Below the pieces are notes generated by a model. The model saw only the letters and a list, made by a program, of their open reading frames with translations. It was not told the origin of the DNA and ran no database searches. This document shows, in pieces, positions 35,735-47,880 of a DNA stretch of 64,000 nucleotides. The stretch's first letter is position 1. Each line of letters begins with the position of its first letter. The translations under genes were made by a program, and so were the position numbers. Source of the stretch: Polytrichum commune (lineage: Eukaryota > Streptophyta > Polytrichopsida > Polytrichales > Polytrichaceae); assembly GCA_950295325.1 (NCBI GenBank), contig OX485806.1:58213169-58277168 (forward strand). The letters are read 5' to 3'.

Positions 35735-38700
35735 TTCACCCCAATGAAAGTATTGAGTTTATAATCTTTTTGGTTGGATTTTGGAGAATTGCTATTTCAC
35801 ATATAATATTATAGAATATCATCAAACCAATCATTCAACAATTTTAGATTATTTATAAGGTGTCAATAATCACAACAATAAATCATTATATGAAAAAATA
35901 ACATGCCTTATAACCCATTGTAGTAGGTAAATAACCCCTATAAAATATTCCATTATTGCTAATATACCCTGACTTTGAGAAAGAATCCCTTCCTTACATT
36001 GATTTCATTAATATTGCTTATGTTTGCAAATCATGAATGTTGATGGCTCAAAGGGAACAATTATTTGAACGAATCCCTCAACAAAAATGTCGACAATTCT
36101 TTTATTCATCATGACAACAAATCCATGTAAGAATTTTTCTCATGGATTCAAACCTCAGGGGGTCATTCATTTTATTTATTTTGCATACACGTGCGCTCGA
36201 GACATGTTTATTGGGGAGTTATTTACCTTGCAGAAAAGATTATAATGCATATTAATTTTCAAAATAGATGCAATTTTTTGAATTTTAATACACCTTGTCA
36301 ATCATTATAATTTTGGGGGGAATCATTTAAAAATGTCTTAGTTAACATATACTGCATTTTTTTTTATACCCTAAGAAACCAATATTTTTGATTCTACCCC
36401 GATTATTTTTTTCTTGGAGCCCAAATTTTGTTTTTATTCTTATACCCCATTTTTGGTTCTATAAGCAACATCTTTTTGTCATGAAAGACATTTCTTTTCT
36501 TACAATTATGAAGTGCAGCGCCAATGCTAAACTCACATGAACTACCCACTACCCTTAGAAATTGTTTCCACGTTATTTTACATAGACTGACTAGATAATA
36601 AGGGCCATTATATGCGATGTTATTTTACATGTTAGCATGTTTCATTATTTAAAAACCCCCTATATTATATGTACATTGTTTGCAAATTTTATCTTCGATG
36701 AATATATTAGACCTTATTTTTTTATCGCACGTTATTTCTACGATTGGTGCTAGTGATCCTCCAAGATTTAAGCCAATAATGCACTAGATGAAGATTTTCT
36801 ATACGTAGTTTGTATTTATATTTCTATATGTTAACAAAGCATTATGACATGACATTGAGTGGTATGACTTATATGAGAATGAGGAACTTGCATAACATTT
36901 CCTTGAATTCCATGAAAGTTAAAATTGGATCAACCCTTATCAAGTTTTTATGAAGACCCAAATCATATAAAGTGGTTTAGTGGTAGGAAAATTGTCATCC
37001 ATGAACAAAAAATTGTTGTAGACCATTATGGCTTCTTCGTCTTATTTAATCTAGGTTACCTTAATTTTTATCACAGTGAAATATAGAAATGTGGATTCAT
37101 TAAATAAATAAAATGTGAATATAATCAATTGTAGGCTCAAGTTTTGGATAGTATAGGGTGTGGCTTTTTCTAAGGAGGTGGCCATGATGAGTAAAATGTC
37201 AAATTGGAGGGGGATACATCCATGTAGGTGTTTGTATTTTATTGGGGGGGGGGGTTCCTAGATGGATGCATATGGTCATGAGGAGTGCATCTCATGTTAT
37301 GGAATGGAAGAAAAGTAGCTTATGATTTTTCCAAATTGGTTTGTTGTAATAAGTTGTTTGGATATTGTTGAAGGTGGTTTATTTGCACATAATACACAGA
37401 GGCATGTATCAATGTTTTGTAGTGAGCATGAGAAACATATTTATCCATAACATTGGATAGTTTGAATATTTTTTGAGCCACCCAAACTACTTGCGGTTTG
37501 AGTTAAGGCTTGTGTTTTAGGTGAAAAGAAGTTAGTTGTTAGCAATTAAATTAATTTCAATTACTTAGTACTATTATGACAATGAGACAACACACAAGGC
37601 CCAACACAATGTATGCATATAACGAGGTATGCAATGACGGTGTCAAACGGATGAAGGTATAAACAAATGATAGTGTACGCAGATGAAAGCCGTTGGATCA
37701 AGAAAGTGACAAACGAAGACCATTGGATTCAGGGTTTTAGAGAATGTTAATTAGGGTGGAGTTGGTTGTATATGCTAACCGTCAGATTTAAGTACGACTA
37801 GATCTATGGTCAGTAATGCTTTGTTGGAAGGGCATGGTCCACAAAAGTTAACACTATACTCATTATTAGTCTTTCTCTCGGTTATGATACTCTTTCTCTC
37901 CATGTCCATGTAGGTAAAGGTGTAAAATTACTAGGATGCTAGAAAATGAATGTTGACGAAATTTGTTTAAACATCGTAGTAATATTGTATGATTTTTTTT
38001 GGAATCATGTTGGATAATTTTTGTATGGATTTGTATTTGCTAGACATTTACGAAATTGTTGTTGGATATGTGGTTGTTTAAGCAAACTATGCGTGGACGT
38101 GTGGCTGCTAGAGCAAAGGCCATAGCCGGTTGCAATTCTATATTGTATTGTTGCAGGTTGCATAAGTTTTTAGTTTTATTAGGGTTCTAACTATATGATC
38201 TTTAATTACATTAACTCTAGGTGCATTACCTTCTAGTAGCATAAACTTATAGTTGCATTAGCTCTGATTGCATTACTGGTTCTTGAGAAATTTGCGGCAT
38301 GTTGTGGCATTTGAGTCCAAGAGGCATGAGGCAGTGATAGACTTAATGGTTAGTTATGAAATTAGTTTTGGACTTTATTGGACTATTGGTTTGAGGGGTG
38401 GAATAAATTAACGATTTGAATAATATTTATTAAAAAATGGTTTAACCTTCACTCCTCTCACTACATGGCCAACCCAACCAAATTATGGAATTTCTATGGA
38501 TTTTAGAGGAAATTAGATAGTTTGAAAAAATTCCTCTTGCGGTAGTTATGAATGATTTCAAAATCAAGGTTGGATGAAGAATGGTTTCATAATGGATGGA
38601 ATGATGGATTTAGGATAAATTTAGATGGTTTGCATAGATGAATGGGATGCATTTAGATCATTATTTGAAATATAAGGTCATTGTTTGGAGGCACTAGAGT

Positions 38701-39540
38701 AGTTCACCCAACCGACCAATCTTGTGGGTTGTTATTTTGGTGGGGTAGCAGTTGTTACCACATTTTTGGTGCATCCACCGGGACGGGATACTTAAATTTT
38801 TTGATTATGTTGAACTTGTTGCATAACATTGGAGCGTGGAGTTGGACCTTGGAGCTAATGAAATTGACATTCAAATAAAATGAATACCACACTACAAAAT
38901 TGAAGTTTTGGTAGAGGCCCTATAAGGGAATCTGGCTAGGTTTGTTGCTTAAAAATACATCTTCAATCCCATCTAGTTTCTATTGTAAATCAAACAAAGG
39001 AAAAAATCATAATTAAACGCTAAGGGGTTTTCAAATCCTACAATGTTGATGGGATTCCTTTGTATATATGTGGTAGCTGCTTTATCAAATTTTTAGAACC
39101 ATGAAATTGGGCTAATGGCCGACAAAATTGTTTTTTGTTGTTGGCCCATGGTAATTTTGGTATGCCCAACACCCAATATCTTAAAAACAACATGTTGAAC
39201 ATCAATGTTGCCTAAAATCCCATCCATCACGTATTTTGTGGTTTGTCAATGTGTAATTATTTAAATTATAAACAAAAACATATGTAATACCTTTGTCTCC
39301 TATAAGCTGCTTGTGAATTAACCGAGGTGGATGGGTGATTTTTCCATTTCAATAATCGGCATGGAATTTTGAAGTGTTCCATTCTTGGGTCATGCATCAC
39401 ATCTAGGTAAGGGCGGAGGCATTTTGTTAACACAATTAAAACCTTATGGAATGGATTGAAGTAAAAAAATTGTTTCTAAAGGATGAGAAATTGGACTAAT
39501 TGGAAAAATGATTTTTTAACGAACTAAGTGCCTCCCAACC
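35735..39540. other. AT-rich, gene-poor stretch
   Basis: No supported gene. There is a run of ten G near 37244. No element ends were found. Confidence 0.5.
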
Positions 39541-39639
39541 TTTGAATAGGCTAAGGCTTGTATTTCACCATCAATTACATTGGATGTTAATCATTTATGT
39601 GGTCAATAGACAAAGATTGGTCACAACCCGATCTGCTAA

Positions 39640-40780
39640 ATTAAACCGTATGTTATTTCATTCTCTAACCAATACCCATAGAAGTCAAATAGGACTTGAA
39701 ATAGTAAGACAAACAAAACCAAATTCCATAAACTTACTACCTACTCCATGCACTAATCATTCATACGTGACAACCCAAATACATGCCACGATGGCACCTC
39801 GAGGGTTGCCAATAGTCATTCCATCTAACTTGGCACCTTGTACAATGCCAACTCACCTTCCAACATTTTCCGGCTTCCCCCACCAAGACCCTTCAAATCA
39901 CATTGAGTGGTATATTGAAATATTGGTCACCAATGTCATTCTTGGGGACACATATCGTTTAATGAGGTTTTACCATATTAGAAAGTTTTGCACATGAGTG
40001 ATATTGCTCACATGCACCCAAAACCTTTATTTATTGGTCCATATTGCAAGCGGTTTTCCTTTGTCAATTTCAGCCCAAGATCGGTTAATAAAGTACTATG
40101 GTTGCACTTACCCGAATGCGTCAATGCCCAACCAAGGACAACTCATTTTACATCTATAGATTTGAAATGATGATTACACAATTTGTAAGAACAATTTGTT
40201 GGATGAAACCATCTGCTACCACTTCATCCAAGGGTTTAACAAACACCATACCATGTAGGAGATATTAAATTTGAATATAATCACCCTGGTTGAAGTTAAA
40301 ACGGCGGCATAATGTGTAGAAATCACATACAAAAAAATGAACGAATGTGGAAGCGCATGATTGCCCCGGTCCCAACATTTATGCCCGCACAATATGTGCA
40401 TGCAACATGGGACAATCCCATTCATAAAGATACCTTTCACGGCCAGGCATGTGCAGTAATGTACCATCTAGCCACACCATTATATTCACGGCCACCTCCC
40501 TTGGAAATACTTCCCACACCCTATCGTGATCAATCTGGCAATGGTTAGGTGGATGAACTAGAAAAAAAATGTCACTGAAGCCAATGTGGATCTCAAGGAT
40601 TTGTTATGAAGATTATCAAGACAATGACAACGCAATTCACCATGGCCATTAATGCCAGGTCACAAACCCCACATGTAGGGCCTCCTAATGAGACAAGTGA
40701 TTATCCATGAAACATTTGGTGCAAGCTTTGCAACCAATATGGCCATAGTGACCAATTTTGCCAAGTCTAAAAACGAACGA
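39640..40780 (+). mobile_element. Ty3/gypsy gag fossil
   Basis: The plus-strand reading has HLPTFSGFPHQDPSNHIEWY at about 39855-39915, typical of plant gypsy capsid (LPKF-G..DP..H...). Near 40715 is a CX2CX4HX4C zinc knuckle (CKLCNQYGHSDQFC), in gag order. It is broken, with many breaks, and old. It could be the 5' part of the plus-strand element whose protease and RT-start pieces lie at 46040-49024, separated by later insertions; this is inference. Confidence 0.7.
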
Positions 40781-41356
40781 CACCCCTATATGAGCGGAGA
40801 TTTGGAGAGCGGAAAGCAGAGAGGAAATTAAAATAGTAAACTTCCTATAATAAATTTAGAAATATTTTAAAATTATTCAGATATACCAAAAATATTCCAA
40901 ATTCTCCCAAAAATAGAAAAATGACCTATTTCCGTGGAATGTTTAGGTCATAAAATAAATAAAAAGGCCCTGAATTTGAAATGGTCTCATTGAGTTTGGA
41001 AACCGTGAAGTGCTAAACTGATAGGAAAATTGTGATATAATAGATAAGTAAATGATGAAAACCAATGTTGATCCCAAGAAAGAATAAATGAAATTTTTTT
41101 TTTGACATTGGTATAATTGAATAATGAGTCAATCAAAATACAAAGGGCGACCAACTTGCTTCGTTTTTATTCCATCACTTTTGTCTTTGTCTTATGTGTG
41201 AGTCAACTGTAGAGCTTGGACTCCAACAATTATTGTTTGTGGTCGAAGATATTATCTTGAGCTGAATATATATGAAGACATAATTTAAACTCATACCCAA
41301 TATGAATGTAGAGACACATGCACACAATGGAAAAAGAGAGAGACATGTTTGCTGGC

Positions 41357-43209
41357 CTAGGATGAGAGAAGGAGATTAGAAAGAGAGAGACATGTTTGCT
41401 TGGGGATTCCATGGCGAGCCATGACGTGGTTGAGGTTATGCCAGAAAATAACTTGAGCATCCATGTCCTCGGATTGGAAGTCGCAGCAAGCGATGGTCAT
41501 AACGCGCTGGTAGGTTCCGTTGTATACGTGGCAGGCCATGGTGGTCCACTTGGCGATGCGTTTGACATGGTCGGACATGATCCAAGCATGCTCGAGATCC
41601 CCGCCAGGTTGCATGCGCTTAACCAAGTCGACCCCACTACCACGGCCGACCTCAGACATCTTGAAGACGAAAACTTTGTCCGTCTCGTCACCCTGGCCTG
41701 GGAATTGATTCCATTGGACATAGGCCCAGGTGTTGACACCTCTAAGCTTGGCGATGCCATCCATAACTCCTAGCCTACGCAAGTATTTGAAAGTGGTAAC
41801 CTTGTTTCGGAGGTGGGGGGAATTCAACTCCTTGCAACGATAAAAAACGGGCTCAAGTTCTTCCAAGGAAAGAAGTTGATGAGGATCACTATCATTGCGG
41901 AGGAGGAATTCACCCACAAGGTCCTTGCTGGCCTCAAGAATGATTTTGCTATGAGTGGCGTGGGGCGTTCGCTCGACGTGCTCCTTGATTAGGGCGTTGA
42001 TGCGCTAGCGGCTATCCCTGCAGTTACCGACCTTGACGGGGTGACGATGATTGCCAAGATGAATGCACGCCCGCTGAGTGGTATCGCTGCCGTGGACGTA
42101 GAAGATTTTGGCAACGCAGGGTGCATTGCATTTGGGTGGCTCCTTACAGATCTTGCACACTAGAGTGGAGGAGGCAGGCACCGGACCACCGACTGGAAAA
42201 GGGTCCTTGGTAAATCCATCAAATTCAGTATCATTGACTAAGGAGGTACGATGAACACGTTGGAGGTAGTCGCAATGAGGATTGTGGCACTTGAGGTGGC
42301 CAACGCAGGTGGAGGAGCGAAAAACAAGGCCTTAGTCATTGCTAATGCTGGTGGTTTGGGTTTTGGTCCTGACATGGCCGTCGTAGGGTTTGTCCATGCC
42401 GTCCATGGATTTGGCCTTGGTATGAGAGGATGAGACACCAACGGGGGGTAAAACAAACATCCGATTACCATCGAAGCGAGGAGGGAAGAAATTGACCTCT
42501 TCAATTTGCAAGGTGTCATAATCTAGCTTCTTGAGGATGTTTTTCCTACCGGGCATGGAAGCAAGAGAACGTAGGCATTGAAGAATGGAAATGGATGGTT
42601 TGGCAGGGGATGGACGAAGAGGACATAAATGTTGAAGGCTTACAGAGGGGGGGTCAGAAAAGAGGAATTGAGGGAGGAAGGGGATGGCTTGAGAATGGGA
42701 GTAGATAGAGGGGACTCATCACCCTTGGAAGAATCTGAAAGATGTATGACAGTGTGTATACCAGGTTTAATATTAACTTGACTACGGGAGGAGTGTTTAA
42801 AGTGGAAGAGGATGAATGGGGGGGGGGTACGGATTTCCGTGGATACAGTTGTGCAAGAATCTGGGAGTCCTTACACTCTATATTTTCCAGCGCAAAGTTT
42901 CCACACTGATGATCCGTTGTCGGCAACCCTAGGATGCTCACGCATGGTCAATGACAAAAGAGAAGTAACATTATCATAAATCTCGCGTTCGACCCATATT
43001 GTACTATTTCGCAACGAAAACTTGATACTAAGGTGAAGGGAAGAGACAGATGCAAATCCGTTTGCATCTATGGGGGAAAGAAAAGGGGATCCCGACGCCA
43101 TGGGCATGAAGCTCAACCATTTCTGATACACATGGCATTGTGGATGAGGAAGCCATGGACAAAGGGAGGGACGAACAAGAAAAAAATCCAAAAAAAGAAA
43201 ACGAGGCAC
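41357..43209 (-). pseudogene. Mutator-like transposase-family gene, decayed copy
   Basis: This is homologous to the plus-strand region 62659-64000. Blocks in order (minus): SPIDANGFASVSS..GKYRV (about 43075-42871), an IKPGIHTVIHLSDSS segment (about 42780-42700), FFPPRFDG (about 42490), a Cys/His-rich block (about 42310-42020) with GHLKCHNPHCDYLQRVHR, CKICK and RACIHLGNHRHPV, and a core block (41917-41370) with VFVFKMS, GSGVDLVKRMQPGG, HAWIMSDHVKR and MTIACCDFQSED. The WRKY/FLYWCH-like zinc block before a D-containing strand is the usual layout of MULE transposases. Breaks: in-frame stops at 42332-42334 and 42005-42007, at least one frame change between the first and second blocks, and loss of homology just after 41400, so the catalytic domain is cut short. 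Assignment to MULEs is by motif and recall. Confidence 0.65.
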
Positions 43210-44039
43210 GGCTACCAGACAATTTCAAACCCTAAATTTTCAACAGTGGTACTATATAGGTAAGAAAATGTTGGTGAAGGGTCATTTTGTGAGTGAAGTA
43301 GAGGGATGCCCAGAGAGTAGAGAGCACAAAAGAGAGAAAGAAAGGAGAACTGGAACGCATACATGAACGAACTTAACCAAAAAACTGTCTCCACAATTGA
43401 TCCAGGAAATAAACGAAAGAAGAGAAAGGGAGGCACGAGCTTCAGCAATTCGAAACAGAGGAGACGGAGAGAACTTAAGAAGAAGGACGAAACATGCATA
43501 GAGGGAAGAGGGACCCCATCAGATTGGCAGAATACGTGTGCAGTGGACAAGGGAGGGTTGAATCTGTAGTCAATAGATGAAGAAGGGGAGGATAGTGGTT
43601 CACAAGTACCATCTATGGCAGAGAACGAGCATCGCAATAATTCTAATCAGAGCAGGTCTCGCGAGGAGAAAAAAAATAATTTGATTATTACAGTAAGTTT
43701 AGGTTTATGGGAATATGACACTAGAAATTTAATTTTCTAAATATGGAAGAGACCTTGCAAACAATAAAACAAACAAAATATGGATAGGGCTATGGAAATC
43801 AAGAAGGAACCAAGAGTGGGTGACTTGTGCCTCGGTGGGTTTGACACCCAACTGCCGGCATTATTGTAAGAAACTTGGTTCTTGTATACTAAGCGGCATA
43901 GGCCCTTATACGTAGCAGCAAGGAAAAAAACCCACCAACAAAAACCCAATGAGGATCCCCACATCAGATTTTGCTTGGGACACATAGGTTTGATGCATGT
44001 GTGAAGTTTTTGTTTGTTTATCCAGTATGTGCAAGTAAG

Positions 44040-45587
44040 GGGTTCGGGTCACATAGACACCGTCTCGATTGTACTTGGAGGCAAGATTGTGTCTAGTGAG
44101 GTTGCTTGAAAATATTTCCAAGGAAGGGGGTCGCATCAAATTTTGCCCATCTTAATTTATAGAGGTGGAAGGAGGTTGTGATTGGAGGCCATATTAGGTA
44201 GGTTGCTTTAAAATATTTCCAAGTAAATGGGTCGGGTCACATAGACACCCTTTCGGTTCCGAGAGGGTGGTGGAGGGGTAGGATCCCCACATCAGATTGT
44301 GCATAGGTGACGTAGGCCATATTGTGGTTAGTTAGGTTGCCTTGAGATATTTCCACACAAGGGTCGGGCCACATAGCCAACCTCAAGGTTCTAAGAACCC
44401 CACAACAAATTTTCCTTCCGGACCCAGGTTTGATTCCAGAGTGAAGTTTTCTTTATGTATCTAGTATGTGCAAATTCGGGGCGCGGGGAGGATCCCCACA
44501 TCAGATTGTGCATAGGGTTCTAGGAACCCCACATCAGATTCATGTGTGAAGTTTTGTTTGTATATGTAGCATGTGCAAGTTTGTTGTATGTATGAAGTGT
44601 TTGTTTGTATATATGTTTTGATTCATGTTTTGATTCATGTGTGAAGTTTTTGTTTGTATATATGTTATTTGAAAATATAAGTTTTTTGGATATGACATGT
44701 CACTTAGACACCCTCTCGGTTCCGAGAGGGTGCTGGACTTGTAGGAACCCCACACCAGATTTTGCTTTGGGACCTAGGCTTGTTGAATGTGTGAAGTTTT
44801 TGTTTATATATATGTTATTTGAAAATATAAGTTTTTTGGATATGACATGTTACTTAGACACCCTCTCGGTTCCAAGAGGGTGCTGGACTGGTAGGAACCC
44901 CACACCAAAATTTGCTTTTGACCCAAATTTGATTCATGTGTGAGATTATGTTTGTGTATCTAGCATGTGCAAGTACGAGATTCGGGTAGGCTCCCCACAT
45001 CATATTTTGCTTTGGGACTTAGGCTTGTTGTATGTGTGAAGTTTTTGTTTGTATATATGTTATTTGAAAATATAAGTTATTTGGATATGACATGTCACAT
45101 AGACACCCTCTCGGTTCCGAGAGGGTGCTGGACTGGTAGGAACCCCACACCAAAATTTGCTTTTGACAGAGGTTTGATTCATGTGTGAAGTTATGTTTGT
45201 GTATCTAGCATGTGCAAGTACGAGGTTCAAGTAGGCTCCCCACATCAGATTTTGCTTTGAGACCTAGGCTTGTTGTATGTGTGAGGTTTTTGTTTATATA
45301 TATGTTATTTGAAAATATAAGTTTTTTGGAAATGACATGTTACTTAGACACCCTCTCGGTTCCGAGAGGGTGCTGGACTTGTAAGAACCCCACACCAGAT
45401 TTTGCTTTTAACCTAGGTTTGCTTCATGTGTGAAGTTTTTGTTTGTATATATGTTATTTGAAAATATAAGTTTTTTGGAGATCACATGTCACTTAGACAC
45501 CCTCTCGGTTCCGAGAGGGTGTTGGACTGGTAGGAACCCCACACCAGAATTTGCTTTTGACCCACGTTTGATTCATGTGTGAAGTTA
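44040..45587. repeat. Tandem array with a recurrent 20-bp hairpin
   Basis: Related units containing gaaaatataagttttttgg, then CCCTCTCGGTTCCGAGAGGG (9-bp arms, 2-nt loop), then ggaaccccacacca, are repeated. The hairpin starts at about 44248 (one change), 44711, 44861 (one change), 45106, 45351 and 45500, giving spacings of about 150 and 245 bp. The longer spacing includes a second unit type (tatctagcatgtgcaagta). Short frames such as 44605-44943 arise from the repeat and are unlikely to be genes. The array abuts an LTR-A fragment. Confidence 0.85.
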
Positions 45588-46039
45588 TGTCTATTTGGCC
45601 CCAACTCTTGGTAGAGAGACAAAGAGTTTCTTGACGGTGGGGTAGGGGCCCCGCATAGAGTCCTAGAGGCTTATATGAATGAGGTGGTGTGGCCTCACCC
45701 ACCTGAGGTCGAACGGCACGGCCTCCGTGGGCTTTGGCCCAATGTGAGGGCATAGTTGCCTAATATGCTTCGGGTTGTTGTAGTGTTGCTCCGGCAATAC
45801 GATGATCAACATAAGATTGGACTTTCATGGATGGAAGTCCACATCTAAGAAATGGTTACCGATTAAGGGGTGAGTCCTGAAAACAAAGTAGGAGGGTTGG
45901 TTCCCTCTTATGAACTATAAGGTCTGGGGTAAGAGGAGCTAACCATTAGCATGGCGGAATGCGAAGGGTTAGCATTTTTAACCTTTGCTAGAAATGAAAA
46001 TTGGCAATATTGTGAATGGGGCTAGCAAGAGTTGCGACA
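45588..46039 (+). mobile_element. LTR family A fragment (last about 450 bp)
   Basis: It is the reverse complement of the 3237-type LTR from about its middle to its end GTTGCGACA at 46039. The left part is replaced by the hairpin array. It is followed directly by gypsy internal sequence at 46040, but without a clear tRNA-iMet primer site. Confidence 0.8.
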
Positions 46040-47153
46040 AGTTATGCCTAGAGCCCAATGGTTAGTCAACCCCCTGACAAAATACATTTTGAAATCCTTT
46101 ACATTTTTGAATGGATCACCAAATTTTGTTCAATTGAACAAGGTTCTTAGATTTGTTATGCAAAATGCCATAAACAGACCCATTTTTGACAAATCCTCAC
46201 CGAGGTAACACCATTGGTAGAATCCAATGAAGTTGAATATGACAACGATATGTATTATTTTGTGGACATACTAGAGAACAAGTCTAATGTTCTTTTGAAA
46301 CCAAAATGTTGACCTATAAGAGCCTTCAACCCTATGAAGGATTATGACCTATGGTCAGACCTCTACACCTTGAAGGCCAACATTTTGGTGGCCCAATTTA
46401 TGTAGGTAGTTCCTACATTCAAGAAATATAGTATGAAAGTGGTGACCACCATTCACAACATTTGCAAGTTGGTTATGGTGGCCAAAATCCACGATACACT
46501 CCTAGGTGATGGATAACCAATCGCAATAGAGGTGGAAATCCTTGATTAGGTGATCCCTTGGGCCCTTGTCGATGGAGGAAGTGGCATAATCATAATGCCA
46601 TTTTCCTCCCTCGAGAAACTAGGGTTGGAGATGATGGGTTTGTCTCTAAATGTTGTCAACATGGTTGGTCAATGTCAAATCATGCAAGTAGGATAAAAGG
46701 CGGATTTGGAGGTTAAGATTCAAAAAGAAGTTTACACCTTGATTTATCATGTCCTCTATCTTGTAAGGATGCCTATTGTTACCCCATTTTTTAGGGTAAA
46801 GATTGGTTACAAAGAGTAGATACTAAGATATGTTGGTCCACGGATAGGTCCCGAATGACCTTCGAACCACCACATAATCGTTGCATTTTCATGATCAATC
46901 CACCATCCACAACACCAGAATCGGAACGTCTCGATAGAGGTGAGGTGAGGTGGATGGAACCTTAGAAACTATGGGGTATGTTCAACCTTTCGTTGACCTC
47001 AAACAACAACCAATCACTAGTAGAAAATTCTGCGTCCGGATTAACAGAAAGGCATTGGTCGCGGTTGTTACTTAGGACGCATTGACTTGGACATGATGTA
47101 ACACAATTTTGTTGATTTTTTCTATTGATATGGTCACAAAAAGATTTTTTTTA

Positions 47154-47157
<4 letters not shown>

Positions 47158-47197
<40 letters not shown>
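47158..47197. repeat. (AT)n microsatellite
   Basis: About 40 bp of alternating AT at the tail side of the SINE. Confidence 0.9.
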
Positions 47198-47204
47198 CAT
47201 TAAA

Positions 47205-47398
47205 AAATAAAAAATGAATGGATAGCAGTTCTGCAACTCCTAATCCCTCCCAAGTAAACCTCAACCTATACCTCACCTACAAGTATAGACTACCTACCAC
47301 TCACCTATATGGCAAGGCCAAGGCCGAAGGTGTCGGCCACGGGAATCGAACCTTGCACCTAGTGACACCCACACGTGTGCCTTAACCACTAGGTCAAA
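47205..47398 (-). mobile_element. tRNA-derived SINE inside the CACTA element
   Basis: On the minus strand there is a pol III A-box-like TAGTGGTTAAGG (47391-47380) and, about 28 bp on, a B box GGTTCGATTCC (47352-47342), as in tRNA-derived plant SINEs. A non-tRNA body follows and ends in AT-rich sequence. Exact ends and target duplications are not clear. Confidence 0.7.
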
Positions 47399-47459
47399 AC
47401 ATCACACATGATATAAATTGAGTGTTTTAAACCTTTCTAGAATAAGGCCACTATTTTCT

Positions 47460-47880
47460 CTTTACTACCTACTTGATGTATATATTTACAGTAAATATAT
47501 ACAGTATATAATTACAGTAAATATATACTATACATATAAAGTAAATAATTACTGTAAATGTATACATATTAATATATATTATATAAAATAAAATAAAATA
47601 AAATAAAAAATATATTAAAAGATTATATATTATATTATATTAAATTAATATATTAAATAAATAAAATTATATAATATACATATATATTATAAACATACAT
47701 GTTACATATATTATATACATATATGTTACATATATTATGTACATATATGTTACATATATTATATACATATATGTTACATATATTATACATATTAATATAT
47801 ATATACATATATATATACATATATATATACATAATATTAACTATCAACTAATATAATATTTATAATATTTACACACCTTT
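47460..47880. repeat. AT-only repeat block in the CACTA element
   Basis: Almost pure A/T with short repeats such as acatatatgttacatatattat. The minus-strand frame at 47653-47847 is low complexity and not a gene. Confidence 0.85.

Noticed and set aside
44605-45433. Three similar plus-strand frames with a repeated CVKFLFVYMLFENIS segment
   Set aside because: The similarity is explained by the tandem DNA repeat; frames are short and interrupted in each unit.
44040-45587. Possible CRISPR-like array because of evenly spaced palindromic repeats
   Set aside because: Spacers are themselves repeated and far longer than CRISPR spacers, spacing alternates, and the DNA is a plant nuclear genome.
47653-47847. 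64-codon frame of Tyr/Ile/Asn repeats
   Set aside because: It is a translation of AT-only microsatellite DNA.
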